Positions 26,332 to 35,735 of a stretch of DNA of 64,000 nucleotides are shown piece by piece. The DNA lies in NCBI GenBank assembly GCA_023436615.1, contig JAEZIO010000020.1:1-64000 (forward strand), written 5' to 3'. Source of the DNA: Pseudomonadota bacterium. Its GTDB lineage: Bacteria > Pseudomonadota > Alphaproteobacteria > Sphingomonadales > Sphingomonadaceae. The notes below the pieces were generated by a model. It saw only the letters and a list, made by a program, of their open reading frames with translations, ran no database searches and had not been told where the DNA came from. Position 1 is the stretch's first letter. Every line of letters begins with the position of its first letter. Both the position numbers and the translations under genes were made by a program.

Positions 26332-28355
26332 CAGAACGCCTGGCCCAGCGACACCGCGACGGCGATGCGGCTGTCGCCCTTGCGCGGGTTCAGCGGCGTT
26401 CCGACGTCGATCCGGATCGGGCCGAAGCTCGAATAATATCGCAGCCCCACCCCGGCGCCGAACTGCCACCCGTTGAAGTCCGGCGTGACCTTGTTGGTCA
26501 GCGAGCCGCCGTCGAAGAACGGGACGACGCCGAAATTGCCGCCCAACGCTTTGGGCCGAAAGCGCGCCTCGAGCGAAAATTCGGTCAGCGTCTTGCCGCC
26601 AACCGGGTCGCTTTCGAAGTCCCGGGGGCCGACTCGCTGGTAGCCGTAGCCGCGCACCGAGCCGCCGCCGCCGGCGTAAAAGCGCCGCGATGGCGCGATC
26701 GACGGCGCGTCGGCCCCGAAGATGCTGCCAAGACGGACACGCCCCGCTAGCACCGCAAGTTCCGAAACCGGCTGATAGGCGCTCGCATCGACCTGCGCCC
26801 GGCCATAAGCGAAAGATCCGCCCTTCGCGGAGACCTCGGGGCTCAGGTGGATCGATGCCCGGAAGCCGCGCGTCGGATCGAGCAGGTCATCGCTGCCGTC
26901 GTATGCGAGGTTCAGCGGCAGCGCACTGATCAGGAAGGTCTTCGTTTCCTTGACGGCCGGATCCTGGAACACGCCGCGCTCGTCGGTCGCGAGAAGCTCT
27001 GCACCCACGCCCCAGGTCCATTTCTTGCGCCAGATGATGTTGCTCTGCCGCTCCAGGCTTCCGAGGAAGCGGATGGTGTGCGCCTCATAGGCATCGAAAT
27101 TGGTGTGGCTTGCGGCTAGCTGGAGATCGAGGACGCGGTCCCGCGCGCCGAAATTGTTTCGGCGGAACTCGACTCCGGCGAGCTGCTCGCGCGTGCCGGC
27201 GATGCCGCGAAGAGTCAGAGCGCCTTCCGGATTGACGAAGTTCCGGTCCTGCCAATTGACTTCGAGCTTCGCACCCTCGCCCGTGCCGTAGCCGAGTTCG
27301 CCTGCGATCGTATGGCTCGGCGCAGGCGTCAGTTTGACGTCGAGATCCACTGTCTGCTGGTCCGGCCGCGGCACTACCGTCACCTCGGCGGACGCCACCA
27401 GGCCAGTCGCGATCAGGGCACGGCGCAAGTCGTCGACGCGGTCGCGCTCAAACCGCTGTCCGGTTTTGAAGCGCGCCATCTCCGCAACGTGGCGGGCGCC
27501 GAAGGGCGGCTCCCCGCTCACGCGAATCGTACCGAAGCGCGCGACCGGTCCGGTGTCGACCGGCAGGACCAGCGTCGCAAGATGCGTGCGATGATCTATG
27601 ACGATCTGCTGCTCGCCGACGTCGGCAAGCGCGAAGCCTTGCTCGCCGAGGGCGATCTTGAGCCCGAGATCTGCGGCCGCGACGTCGGCGGCGATGACCG
27701 GATCGCCCGGCCTGATCGGAAAGGCCTCGCGAAGCCGGTCGGCTTCGGACCCCGCGGCCTCGAGCCCCGGCAGCTCGACGGACTGGAAGCGGTACTGTTC
27801 GCCAGGCTCGGCGGCGAGCGTTACCCTCAGCACCTCCCCCGCAGGTGAAATCGCGGGCTCAACGGTCGCATCGTAGAAACCCTGCGACCGGAGCAACTCG
27901 GCAAGAAGCTCGGCATCCGCTTCGGAGCGGCGCTGCACCTGGGCCGCGTTAGCGGGCTTCCTTCGCCCTTCGTACAAGGCGGACTGCTTTTCGAACGCCT
28001 CGACCAGCACTTGCGAATTGCCGAGCCGCTCCAGTCCCTCGATCGCGATCGCGTAATAGCGCTCGCTGCGGGCGTCGGTGATGGGCGTTTGGGCGGTCGC
28101 GGGTGGCTCGAGCGGTTCGTCCGCGGGCATCTTGCCGAGGTCGGGCCAGTCGACTCCAAGGTCCGGCATCGGGTCGAGCGGAGCGGACGGGTCGAGATCC
28201 GCCGAGCCCGAGGGGACGACGGGAGGCGGTGGCGGGCTCTGCTGGCCGAAAGCCGGACCGGACAGGAACGCACCGCAGGCGGCAGCGCCCAGCAGCCGCG
28301 AAAGCGATCCCACCCCAACCCCGGATTTCATCCCTTCAGAGTAGATGGCGCACAT
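26331..28355 (-). CDS. tamA: TamA-type outer-membrane Omp85 protein
   Basis: 674 residues as the longest reading; a second Met at 28331 gives a cleaner signal peptide (GSLSRLLGAAACGAFLSGPA) and is the likelier start. Then a Pro-rich linker, POTRA-like domains (LVEAFEKQSALYEGRRKPAN, EQYRFQSVELPG, RFGTIRVSGEPP) and a 16-strand Omp85 barrel with the family loop FYAGGGGSVRGYGYQRVGPR and terminal aromatic residue (SLGQAF). Pairs with TamB in one operon. Functions in outer-membrane protein assembly. Confidence 0.92.
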   Translation of the reverse strand: MCAIYSEGMKSGVGVGSLSRLLGAAACGAFLSGPAFGQQSPPPPPVVPSGSADLDPSAPLDPMPDLGVDWPDLGKMPADEPLEPPATAQTPITDARSERYYAIAIEGLERLGNSQVLVEAFEKQSALYEGRRKPANAAQVQRRSEADAELLAELLRSQGFYDATVEPAISPAGEVLRVTLAAEPGEQYRFQSVELPGLEAAGSEADRLREAFPIRPGDPVIAADVAAADLGLKIALGEQGFALADVGEQQIVIDHRTHLATLVLPVDTGPVARFGTIRVSGEPPFGARHVAEMARFKTGQRFERDRVDDLRRALIATGLVASAEVTVVPRPDQQTVDLDVKLTPAPSHTIAGELGYGTGEGAKLEVNWQDRNFVNPEGALTLRGIAGTREQLAGVEFRRNNFGARDRVLDLQLAASHTNFDAYEAHTIRFLGSLERQSNIIWRKKWTWGVGAELLATDERGVFQDPAVKETKTFLISALPLNLAYDGSDDLLDPTRGFRASIHLSPEVSAKGGSFAYGRAQVDASAYQPVSELAVLAGRVRLGSIFGADAPSIAPSRRFYAGGGGSVRGYGYQRVGPRDFESDPVGGKTLTEFSLEARFRPKALGGNFGVVPFFDGGSLTNKVTPDFNGWQFGAGVGLRYYSSFGPIRIDVGTPLNPRKGDSRIAVAVSLGQAF

Positions 28356-28380
28356 GAACCGCGCCAGACCGGTGAAGCGA

Positions 28381-28590
28381 TTAATGAATGCTTCCGCGCA
28401 CTTCCTCGCTCGCCAGCGTCACGATGACGCGTTCTATCTGCCGCCAGTGGCAGAACCGCACGACGTTGCCAGCGTCGCGGCTTCGCTCCGCGCGAATGGC
28501 CGCCTCCAGCCCGGCGTCGTCGCCGAAGCGCTCGATGAGCTCGGCCGCGTCGGCGAGCGCAGGCCTGCCGGAGATGAAGGGATCGTCCAT
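28381..28590 (-). CDS. Small conserved hypothetical protein
   Basis: 69 residues from the ATG at 28590. The first half is an acidic helix (PALADAAELIERFGDDAGLE) and the second half reads RAERSRDAGNVVRFCHWRQI and ERVIVTLASEEVRGSIH, a pattern I recognise from small sphingomonad proteins of unknown function. Located 25 bp upstream of tamA on the same strand and could be the first gene of that operon. No membrane segment. Confidence 0.65.
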   Translation of the reverse strand: MDDPFISGRPALADAAELIERFGDDAGLEAAIRAERSRDAGNVVRFCHWRQIERVIVTLASEEVRGSIH

Positions 28591-28725
28591 CCTGATCGCT
28601 TTAGCTTCGAAGCCGTTTCGGGACTGCCGACAATCGTCGTCAACGGAGTGTTGACCATGAGTGCCCAGTCGATTGCCCCGCCTTCCCATCGCCTTTAAGC
28701 TGCACCCGACGCTGGGGGCAGCTCA

Positions 28726-30621
28726 ATGAGCGACGTGTTCGTCTCGTACAAGGCCGAGGACAAGCGCCGGGTGAAGCCGCTCGTGCAGGCGCTTGAGGCC
28801 GAAGGCTATTCGGTCTGGTGGGACGAGCAGATCGGCGGCGGCGCCGCGTGGCGGCATGCGATCGAGTCGGAGCTCAATGCCGCCAAATGCGTCCTCGTCG
28901 CGTGGAGCAAGCGCTCCGTCGGGGCCGAGGGCACATTCGTCCAGGACGAGGCGACGCGGGCACAGCAGCGGCGGGTCTATGTTCCCGTCACGATCGACAA
29001 GGTCCACCTGCCGCTCGGATTCGGCGAAACCCAGGCCCTGCCGCTTACCGGCTGGCACGGCGACCGGTCGGACGCGCGCTACCGCGCAATTCTCTCTGCT
29101 GTGGAGCGGCTTGCGGGGGCGAGCCGTGGCGATGCGATTTCGCCGCGCGCTGGCATGGATCGTCGCACGCTCGTCGTCGGAGGTGCCGCGGCGACGGCGG
29201 CGATTGCGGGGATCGGCGGCTGGGCGCTGCTCAAGCCGACATCGGCACAGGCGGCGACCGACAGCATCGCCGTCCTCCCCTTCGCGAACCTCAGCGGCGA
29301 TCCCGCACAGGCCTATTTCTCGGACGGCATAGCCGAAGAGCTCCGAAGCGCTCTCGCACGGCTCGCGGGTGTCCAGGTGGTCGGGCGCACGTCATCCGAA
29401 GCGGTCCGCAACGACGATGCGCAAACCGCCGCCACGAAGCTCGGCGTCACCAACATACTGACGGGCAGCGTGCGGCAATCGCCGTCGACGATCCGGGTGA
29501 GCGCGCAACTCATCGACGGCCGCAACGGCATCGAGCGGTGGTCGCAGAATTACGATCGCGCGCCCGGCGACGCGATCCGAATCCAGACCGACATCGCTGA
29601 AAATGTCGCGCGCGCCTTGAGCATCACTCTCGGTGCGTCCGATCGCGGCGCGATTTCGGTTGGGGGAACGAAGAATCCCGAAGCGCAAAAGCTCCTGTTG
29701 CAGGCGCTCGAGGCGACTCGCCGAGGCGACAAGGACGGTCTGCGCCAGGGTATTGCCCTTGCCGATGCCGCCATCGAGATCGACGCTCGATACGCCGATG
29801 CCTATGCGCACAAAGGGCTCTTCACGGCGTGGTACGCGAGCACCTTTGCTACCGACGTCCCCGAGCTTGTCCGTTTGCGCAACGAGGCGATGGAGAACGC
29901 GAGGCGTGCGCTCCGGCTCGCCCCCGATCTGGCAAACGCCCATCGTGCGCTCGCCGAAATCCATCGGATATACCTCGATCTCGGATCGGCCATCCCCGAA
30001 TACCAGCGAGCGCTCGACCTTGCTCCGGGCGACTCCGGACCCCTTTCCGATTACGCGATGGTGCTCGGCGCCCTCGGAAACGGCAGGGAGGCGGTCCGCC
30101 TCGCCGAGCAGGCGATCACGCTCGATCCCCTCAACATCAACTCCTACTTCACCAAATATGCGGCGCTGATGTCCGCGGGGCGCTATGCGGAAGCGGTCGA
30201 CTTTTCCCGCGACCTCGAGCGCACCAAGCCGCACCTGTTCAACTGGCCCGAGGGCGTCGCATACGCCCTCATCATTCAGGATCGGATACCCGAGGCCGAA
30301 GCATATTTGCGCAAGGCGCCGGCGGACAATTACAACCGGCTGGTCAATGAAGCCGTCATCCTCGCGCGTACCGGCCGGCGCGACGAGGTGGCATCGCGGA
30401 TCGACCGGTTACGCCAGTTATATGGCGATGCCGCCAGCTTCCAGTACGGGCAGATCTATGCCCAGCTCGGCGACAAGGACCGCGCTTTTGCAGCGCTCGA
30501 CAGGGCATGGCAGATTCGGGACGCCGGCCTGCTTCGGATCAAGAACGACAAGTTCATCGCGCCGCTTCGAAGCGACCCCCGCTATGCCGCGCTCGTGGAA
30601 CGGATGAACTTCCCGGCCTGA
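28726..30621 (+). CDS. TIR-domain membrane protein with TolB-like and TPR regions
   Basis: 631 residues in four parts. (1) A TIR domain (about 1-125): DVFVSYKAEDKRRVKPLVQA, YSVWWDEQIGGG, KCVLVAWSKRS, FVQDEATRAQ; Glu34 in the WWDE motif sits where NAD-cleaving TIR domains keep their catalytic Glu. (2) One membrane helix (about 148-168). (3) A TolB-N/FlgO-like domain (SIAVLPFANLSGDPAQAYFS, GIAEELRSALARL) as in many adenylate-cyclase-associated proteins. (4) TPR repeats to the end. The TIR half should face the cytosol and the TPR half the periplasm. Whether it cleaves NAD+ or only signals is unknown; a small two-helix membrane protein follows it. Confidence 0.85.
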   Translation: MSDVFVSYKAEDKRRVKPLVQALEAEGYSVWWDEQIGGGAAWRHAIESELNAAKCVLVAWSKRSVGAEGTFVQDEATRAQQRRVYVPVTIDKVHLPLGFGETQALPLTGWHGDRSDARYRAILSAVERLAGASRGDAISPRAGMDRRTLVVGGAAATAAIAGIGGWALLKPTSAQAATDSIAVLPFANLSGDPAQAYFSDGIAEELRSALARLAGVQVVGRTSSEAVRNDDAQTAATKLGVTNILTGSVRQSPSTIRVSAQLIDGRNGIERWSQNYDRAPGDAIRIQTDIAENVARALSITLGASDRGAISVGGTKNPEAQKLLLQALEATRRGDKDGLRQGIALADAAIEIDARYADAYAHKGLFTAWYASTFATDVPELVRLRNEAMENARRALRLAPDLANAHRALAEIHRIYLDLGSAIPEYQRALDLAPGDSGPLSDYAMVLGALGNGREAVRLAEQAITLDPLNINSYFTKYAALMSAGRYAEAVDFSRDLERTKPHLFNWPEGVAYALIIQDRIPEAEAYLRKAPADNYNRLVNEAVILARTGRRDEVASRIDRLRQLYGDAASFQYGQIYAQLGDKDRAFAALDRAWQIRDAGLLRIKNDKFIAPLRSDPRYAALVERMNFPA

Positions 30622-30659
30622 CTCTGGCGTCGCGGCTGCCGCTCTGCCATTGCGCGGCA

Positions 30660-30833
30660 ATGGAGCCTCAGAACAAGCGTGCCGGCGGCTGCTTCCTCAT
30701 GGCCGCCATACTCATCGGCTTCGTCGTCGGCCTGGCCACGCGGGATGCCATGCGCGGGGTCATGCTCGGCACCCTGGCCGGCATCGTAATCGCCGTGGTC
30801 TTGTGGCTCGTCGACCGCCGCCGGACCGGCTGA
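30660..30833 (+). CDS. Two-helix small membrane protein
   Basis: 57 residues: basic start MEPQNKRAGGC, helix 1 FLMAAILIGFVVGLA, a short TRDAMRGV turn, helix 2 MLGTLAGIVIAVVLWLVDRR. A short membrane protein type common in sphingomonads. 38 bp after the TIR-TPR gene on the same strand, so possibly its partner. Convergent with the S24 repressor (3 bp between the stops). Function unknown. Confidence 0.65.
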   Translation: MEPQNKRAGGCFLMAAILIGFVVGLATRDAMRGVMLGTLAGIVIAVVLWLVDRRRTG

Positions 30834-30836
30834 CGC

Positions 30837-31484
30837 CTAGCCGAGCTTTCTCGCTGCCCAGATCACGCGCCCGATGCAGTGGATCGCGTCGATGTCGCAA
30901 TCCGGCCAGTCGGGATAGGCGGGATTGTCCGACTGCACGGTCACGCGTCGCCCGGCAGGATGGATCGCAAGGCGCTTGACGACAAGCACGTCGTCGGCGC
31001 GAAGCACGTAAATTCCGTCCCGAAGGCGATCCATGCAATCGCCCAGGTCGACAAGGATGTCGTCGCCGGCGTTCAGCGTCGGGGCCATGGAGTCGCCCTC
31101 GACACGGATGATCGACAGGCTCGATGCGGCGGACGGCGTGAGCGTCTTCAGCCACTGCTGGTCGAACGCGAAATAGGGCCGTCCCCGCTCCTCTCCAGCG
31201 AAGCTTCCAGGGCCTGCCGAAGCGCGCACCAGCGTACGATTCACCGGGACCAGCCCTGGAGTGGCGGAGTCCGCTTCGGGGGGACCGCCGAGCAGGGATT
31301 CCGGCACTGCGAAGAAGCGCGCGAGCTTCTTTCGCTCCTCCTCCTTGAGCTTCTTGGGGACGCCGCGCCGGACGAATTGCTGGATGTAGGCGGAGTTGCG
31401 GCCAAGCATTCGGGACAGGCCGGCGAAATCTTCCCCACGCTCTTGGCAGAGACGCTCGAGAACAGCGCGCGGATCCGAGTTCAT
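30837..31484 (-). CDS. CI/LexA-like repressor with S24 self-cleaving domain
   Basis: 215 residues. The N-terminal HTH-like segment (FAGLSRMLGRNSAYIQQFVR, then GVPKKLKEEERKKLARFF) is followed by a linker and a C-terminal S24 peptidase-like domain with Ser132 in RVEGDSMAPTL and Lys170 in DVLVVKRLAIH, the catalytic dyad of LexA/CI/UmuD. Such proteins are phage-type or stress repressors. No prophage genes surround it, so a host regulatory role (DNA damage, or control of the neighbouring TIR gene) is as likely. Its operator is not identified. Confidence 0.85.
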   Translation of the reverse strand: MNSDPRAVLERLCQERGEDFAGLSRMLGRNSAYIQQFVRRGVPKKLKEEERKKLARFFAVPESLLGGPPEADSATPGLVPVNRTLVRASAGPGSFAGEERGRPYFAFDQQWLKTLTPSAASSLSIIRVEGDSMAPTLNAGDDILVDLGDCMDRLRDGIYVLRADDVLVVKRLAIHPAGRRVTVQSDNPAYPDWPDCDIDAIHCIGRVIWAARKLG

Positions 31485-31749
31485 AACGCAGCTTTAAGCA
31501 TAGGATTGTGCCTAGACCAGTAGGAATTGCGTTGGGAATGCATGGGCAGCCGAGTCGCGAAAACCGTGGGCAATGAAGAGTGTATTTGCTAAGGGAAGTC
31601 GAGAAATATTTGCGCCATCGTCGAGTACCACCGACCCGATTCGGCCGCGATGCGGTCGGTGATCCACGCTTCGTCTTCGACTTGCGCAATGGACGAGAGC
31701 CGCGTCCTCAAACAGTTGCGCGCGTTCGGGCTTATCTGGAGGCGGTCCA

Positions 31750-32082
31750 ATGATGCGGATGGCGATGTCGCCGGCCGCGGCGGGCCTGCTGCGCGCGATC
31801 CTTCGGCGCGCTGGCGTGGAACGAGATAGGATTTTGCTTACGGAGTTCCGTTCCCATGACTGGCAATCGCTGACATTCGTCGGCGAGCAGCACCGGATGC
31901 GCCTTCGCATCCCCGCGCCCGGGGCCGACGAAATAGCCGCTCGCCTGCTCGACGATCTGAGCGATTGCGAGATTTCGATCCCCGGCCATGTCGTCGCAGA
32001 CGTGGCGGTCACGGACGACCCCGAGCGGCACAAAGACGGGTCGATCGTGGTCACGATCGAAGCGCTGACCGTCGAGGACTAG
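31750..32082 (+). CDS. Conserved hypothetical protein
   Basis: 110 residues from an ATG seven bases after GGAGG. Middle part ILLTEFRSHDWQSLTFVGEQ, HRMRLRIPAPGADEIA and VVADVAVTDDPERHKDGSIV suggests a small alpha/beta protein with a beta-rich centre. I recognise it as a frequent sphingomonad protein of unknown function. Its TAG overlaps the convergent neighbour in a shared CTAG. The 265 bp upstream (31485-31749) hold no gene that I can support. Confidence 0.65.
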   Translation: MMRMAMSPAAAGLLRAILRRAGVERDRILLTEFRSHDWQSLTFVGEQHRMRLRIPAPGADEIAARLLDDLSDCEISIPGHVVADVAVTDDPERHKDGSIVVTIEALTVED

Positions 32083-32366
32083 CCGAGGGATCGACGGAGG
32101 TCGGCGAGCGCGCTCCGCAGTTCATCGGCGGCGTCGGGCCGTCGGCCGGCCACGCTCGCCGCCGCCAGATGCTGGTCGATGGTCTCGCTAAGTTCGCCCG
32201 GCGTAGGGATCGCCTGTCGCAAGGTGATCACCTTGTCGTCGGCGCTCGGCTGCACAACCCGATCGAGTAGCAGCACGTCCTCCGCTTCGGACTCGAAGTG
32301 AAGCGATGCGAGCTCGAACGGCGGAAGCGCGAAGCTGCGGCGGCGGAAGGCGTTCAGCAGGGCCAT
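32079..32366 (-). CDS. Hypothetical protein
   Basis: 95 residues. Start MALLNAFRRRSFALPPFELA, then a possible small beta region and an acidic, Ala-rich helical C-terminus (DAADELRSALADLRRSLG). No known domain. Supported mainly by its position: it fills the gap between two convergent genes and shares a CTAG stop overlap, as real neighbours in this window do. Confidence 0.5.
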   Translation of the reverse strand: MALLNAFRRRSFALPPFELASLHFESEAEDVLLLDRVVQPSADDKVITLRQAIPTPGELSETIDQHLAAASVAGRRPDAADELRSALADLRRSLG

Positions 32367-32400
32367 TCCGCAAGCGTACAGGCGAATCCTTGCCAGCCCG

Positions 32401-32955
32401 TTAGGCCGAGGAAGCCGGAGTGCTTTCGATAAGCTTCACGAGCGCGTCGGTGAAGTGCGCGACGTCGTCCGGCTTGCGGCTGGTTACGAAATTGCCGTCG
32501 GTGACGACCGGCTCGTCGAGGACGGTGGCGCCGGCATTGCGCAGGTCGGTGCGAATCGATGGCCAGGCCGTGACGGTGCGCCCGCGTACGAGGTCGGCCT
32601 CGACCAGCAGCCATGGCCCATGGCAGATCGCGGCCACCGGCTTGCCGGAGGCAGCGAACTGCCTGATCAGCGCGATCGCTGCGGCGCAGGTCCGCAGCGC
32701 ATCGGGATTGCGAACACCGCCCGGGAGGATCAGCGCGTCAAAATCCTCGACCCGCGCGTCCTCGATGGCGAGGTCGGGCCGGATCGTCCTCCCGGGGTCG
32801 TCGTGGACCGTTGCCTGAATGGGCATCAGGTCGAGCGAGGCGAGCGCAACCGACGCCCCCTTCCCGGTCAGGATCGCACGCGGACCGAACAGCTCCGATT
32901 CCTCAAAGCCGTCGGTCGCGACGATCAGGATCCTGGCATTCTGGATATTCGGCAT
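32401..32955 (-). CDS. PfpI/DJ-1-superfamily glutamine-amidotransferase-like protein
   Basis: 184 residues with the DJ-1/PfpI fold: RILIVATDGFEESELFGPRA with conserved Glu18, ALILPGGVRNPDAL and the nucleophile elbow VAAICHGPWLL with Cys111-His112. Ends KPDDVAHFTDALVKLI. The family includes YhbO/PfpI proteins described as stress-protective deglycases or proteases. The activity in any one member is disputed. Divergent from topoisomerase IB (53 bp between the starts). Confidence 0.9.
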   Translation of the reverse strand: MPNIQNARILIVATDGFEESELFGPRAILTGKGASVALASLDLMPIQATVHDDPGRTIRPDLAIEDARVEDFDALILPGGVRNPDALRTCAAAIALIRQFAASGKPVAAICHGPWLLVEADLVRGRTVTAWPSIRTDLRNAGATVLDEPVVTDGNFVTSRKPDDVAHFTDALVKLIESTPASSA

Positions 32956-33008
32956 TGCTCGTCCCGCACCGAGGAACCGCCTCGCCCCGCCGCTCGCTTA
33001 GGCGAGCA

Positions 33009-34133
33009 ATGTCGGAAGCCAAACAGCGGCTGCGTCACAGCAGCGATACCGAGCCCGGTTATTCGCGCAAGCGGATGGGCCGCTATTGGGCCTATTTCGA
33101 CGACAAGGGCGAACGCGTGACCGATCGCGAGACGATCGACCGGCTCAACTCGATCGCGCTTCCACCGGCCTATGAGAACGCCTGGTTCTGCAAGGATGCC
33201 AACGGGCATCTGCAGGCTACCGGCACCGACGCCCGCGGGCGAAAGCAGTACCGCTATCACCCGGACTTCCGCGCCCGCCGCGACAAGAAGAAATATACCG
33301 GCACGCTGGAATTCGGCGCCGCGCTTCCGAAGCTGCGGCGCAAGGTCGAATCGGACCTCAAGAAGCCGCCGCTGACCCGCGAGGCCGTGCTTGCTGCCGT
33401 CGTCAGGCTTCTCGACACGCAGTATCTGCGGGTCGGCAACGAGCAATATGCCCGCGAGAACAAGAGCTTCGGCGCGACGACGCTGCGAAGCCGGCATCTC
33501 AAGCGCAAGGGCGGCAAGCTCGTGATGCGCTTCCAGGGAAAGCACGGGATCACGCACGAGGTGCCGATCACCGAAGCTCGCCTCAGACGCATCGTGTCGA
33601 AGTGCCACGAGCTTCCCGGACAGCAGCTGTTCCAGTTCATCGACGCAAACAACGAGGCTTGCGCGGTCACCTCTGCCGACGTGAACGATTACATCAGGGA
33701 CGCCACGGCCGGCGATTTCACGGCGAAGAACTTTCGGACGTGGGCGGCGAGCGTCATTGCCTTCGAGACCATGATGGAAGCGCAAGAGGAGGACCGCAGC
33801 AAGATCAGCCTGACGACAATGCTGGAACCGGTCGCCGAGGCGCTTGGGAACACGCCCGCGATCAGCCGGAAGTCCTACGTGCACCCCAAGCTGATCGAGG
33901 CGGCGCGGGAGCGCCCACGCAACCCGCTGGGCGGCATGGAGCGGCCGCGGTCCCGCAAATGGCTGTCCTCCGCGGAAGTGGGGCTTCTGGACTTCCTCGC
34001 CGGCCGGAAGCGCCGGGCGAAGAAGGCCCAAGCGGTGGAGCGCACGGCCGATGCCGCGATCCGTGCCGCAGAGACCGCAGGCCCCGCGAAAGTGCGGTCC
34101 GCGGCGGAAGGCGCTGCCCAAGCCACGGCTTGA
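33009..34133 (+). CDS. DNA topoisomerase IB (poxvirus-like)
   Basis: 374 residues from the ATG at 33009. Bacterial TopIB relaxes supercoils through a 3'-phosphotyrosine. The catalytic set is visible: Arg141 (YLRVGNEQYARENKSFG), Lys168 in the HLKRKGGKL hairpin, Arg243 (NFRTWAAS) and the nucleophile Tyr290 (SRKSYVHPKL). An N-terminal cap domain (YWAYFDDKGERVTDRETIDR, PPAYENAWFC) is complete. The C-terminal 70 residues are Lys/Arg/Ala-rich and probably disordered. Stand-alone TopIB is common in alphaproteobacteria. Confidence 0.93.
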   Translation: MSEAKQRLRHSSDTEPGYSRKRMGRYWAYFDDKGERVTDRETIDRLNSIALPPAYENAWFCKDANGHLQATGTDARGRKQYRYHPDFRARRDKKKYTGTLEFGAALPKLRRKVESDLKKPPLTREAVLAAVVRLLDTQYLRVGNEQYARENKSFGATTLRSRHLKRKGGKLVMRFQGKHGITHEVPITEARLRRIVSKCHELPGQQLFQFIDANNEACAVTSADVNDYIRDATAGDFTAKNFRTWAASVIAFETMMEAQEEDRSKISLTTMLEPVAEALGNTPAISRKSYVHPKLIEAARERPRNPLGGMERPRSRKWLSSAEVGLLDFLAGRKRRAKKAQAVERTADAAIRAAETAGPAKVRSAAEGAAQATA

Positions 34134-34154
34134 TTTCGCGCCGCGCGCGCGGCC

Positions 34155-35270
34155 ATGACGGCGGCGATGGATGAGCGCATCACCTGGCCGGCGCGCACCG
34201 CCGACTGGCTCTCACAGAACCAGCACGAGCTGCTGATCGGCGGCGCGGCTGCAGCGGCCGCGGTCGTCGCCATGCTCATCCTTCGTCACATCGGGCACCG
34301 CATCACCGCGCACGACCCGCATTGCCGGACGTGGCGGTCGGTCATCGGCCGCGTGCTCGCCAAGACCAGCATCTTTTTCATGGTCGTCGCCGCCCTCGAC
34401 GTTCTGGCGAGTTACACGGGCCCGCCCGAGCGGGTAGCCCGAGTGATCGACGTGGCCTTCGTGATCGTCGCTGCGATCCAGGGCGCGGTCTGGGCACGAG
34501 AGCTCATCATGGGAACGGTCAGCCGCCATTCGGGCGACGAAGCCGGCGAGACCGCCCTCGACAATGCCCGGGCCGTCATCCGCGTGCTCGTCAGCGTGGC
34601 GCTGTTCGCAATCGCGATGATCGTCATCCTCGACAACCTCGGGGTCAACGTCACCGCCCTGGTCGCGGGCCTTGGCATCGGCGGCATCGCCATCGGCCTC
34701 GCGGCCCAGGGAATTTTCTCCGACCTCTTCGCGGCGCTGTCGATCCTGTTCGACAAGCCGTTCCGGCGCGGGGACACGATCCGCTACGGCGACAGCACCG
34801 CGACGGTCGAGCGGATCGGGTTGAAGACGACGCGGATGCGCGCACTCACCGGCGAGCAGGTGGTGATGGCGAACACCAAGCTGCTCGACCAGGAGATCCG
34901 CAACCTCGCCGAAGGCGAGAACCGGCGGACGACTCTGACCTTCGGAATCACCTATCAAACGCCGCCGGACAGGCTCGCCGAAATTGCCGACATCGCGCGT
35001 CGAGCGGTCGAAAGCCGCCCCGGCTGCATCTTCGTCCGCTGCGGCCTCACCGGTTTCGGCGCGTCGGGCCTGGATCACGAGCTGCTCTACGACACCGAAA
35101 GCATAGACGTGAATGTGATCGCAGCCGACCGCGCCGCGATCATGATGAAGATCCTGAGCGAATTCGCCGCCGCGGAGATCGACTTCGCTTACCCGACGCA
35201 GACGACCTTCACCGCCGCCCCCGACGGCACGCTGGTGATGCCATACGCTCCAACGCCGTCACGCCGCTGA
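34155..35270 (+). CDS. MscS-family mechanosensitive ion channel
   Basis: 371 residues with four or five helices. The pore-lining helix and first beta-domain are clear: VNVTALVAGLGIGGIAIGLA, then AQGIFSDLFAALSILFDKPF, then RRGDTIRYGDSTATVERIGL and TRMRALTGEQVVMANTKLL. The short C-terminal domain follows. Opens under membrane tension to release solutes at osmotic downshock. Starts 21 bp after topoisomerase IB; its TGA shares the A with the ATG of the next gene. Confidence 0.92.
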   Translation: MTAAMDERITWPARTADWLSQNQHELLIGGAAAAAAVVAMLILRHIGHRITAHDPHCRTWRSVIGRVLAKTSIFFMVVAALDVLASYTGPPERVARVIDVAFVIVAAIQGAVWARELIMGTVSRHSGDEAGETALDNARAVIRVLVSVALFAIAMIVILDNLGVNVTALVAGLGIGGIAIGLAAQGIFSDLFAALSILFDKPFRRGDTIRYGDSTATVERIGLKTTRMRALTGEQVVMANTKLLDQEIRNLAEGENRRTTLTFGITYQTPPDRLAEIADIARRAVESRPGCIFVRCGLTGFGASGLDHELLYDTESIDVNVIAADRAAIMMKILSEFAAAEIDFAYPTQTTFTAAPDGTLVMPYAPTPSRR

Positions 35271-35725
35271 TGCCTACTGCAAGCCTCGACGAAATTCGCG
35301 CGCGCATCGGCGAGGAGATCGGCGCCTCAGGCTGGCTCACGATTGACCAGCAACGGATCACGGCCTTCGCTGACGCGACCGAGGACCGGCAGTTCATCCA
35401 CGTCGATCCCGACGGTGCGGCGAAGACGCCGTTCGGCGGAACGGTCGCGCACGGCTTCCTCTCGCTGTCGCTGCTGTCGCGGATGGCGGCGGAAGTGATC
35501 CTGCTGCCCGAAACCACCCATATGGTTGTCAATTACGGGCTTGACCGCGTCCGGTTCCTGGCGCCGGTCCGATCCGGCAAGCGCGTTCGCGGCCGCTTTT
35601 TGCTCGATTGTGTCGAAGAAAAAGCGCCGGGCCAGATTCTTTTGCGCCATGTCGTCACCGTCGAGATAGAGGGCGAGGACAAGCCTGCCTTGTCGGCCGT
35701 GTGGCTGACGCTGCTTTTCATCTGA
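35270..35725 (+). CDS. MaoC-type hotdog dehydratase
   Basis: 151 residues. Single-hotdog (R)-hydratase-like protein with the active-site pattern [15 protein letters not shown] (Asp39 and His44, the D-x4-H of R-specific enoyl-CoA hydratases) and the following [16 protein letters not shown]. Probably hydrates an enoyl-CoA, possibly feeding (R)-3-hydroxyacyl-CoA. It overlaps mscS by one base and is followed after 10 bp by a thiolase, which suggests a short fatty-acid or PHA-related unit. Confidence 0.88.
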   Translation: MPTASLDEIRARIGEEIGASGWLTIDQQRITAFADATEDRQFIHVDPDGAAKTPFGGTVAHGFLSLSLLSRMAAEVILLPETTHMVVNYGLDRVRFLAPVRSGKRVRGRFLLDCVEEKAPGQILLRHVVTVEIEGEDKPALSAVWLTLLFI

Positions 35726-35735
35726 GGAGAATATC

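Noticed and set aside
30760..31689. 309-codon frame overlapping the S24 repressor on the same strand
   Set aside because: Arg/Gly/Pro-rich shadow frame; the repressor frame carries the Ser-Lys dyad.
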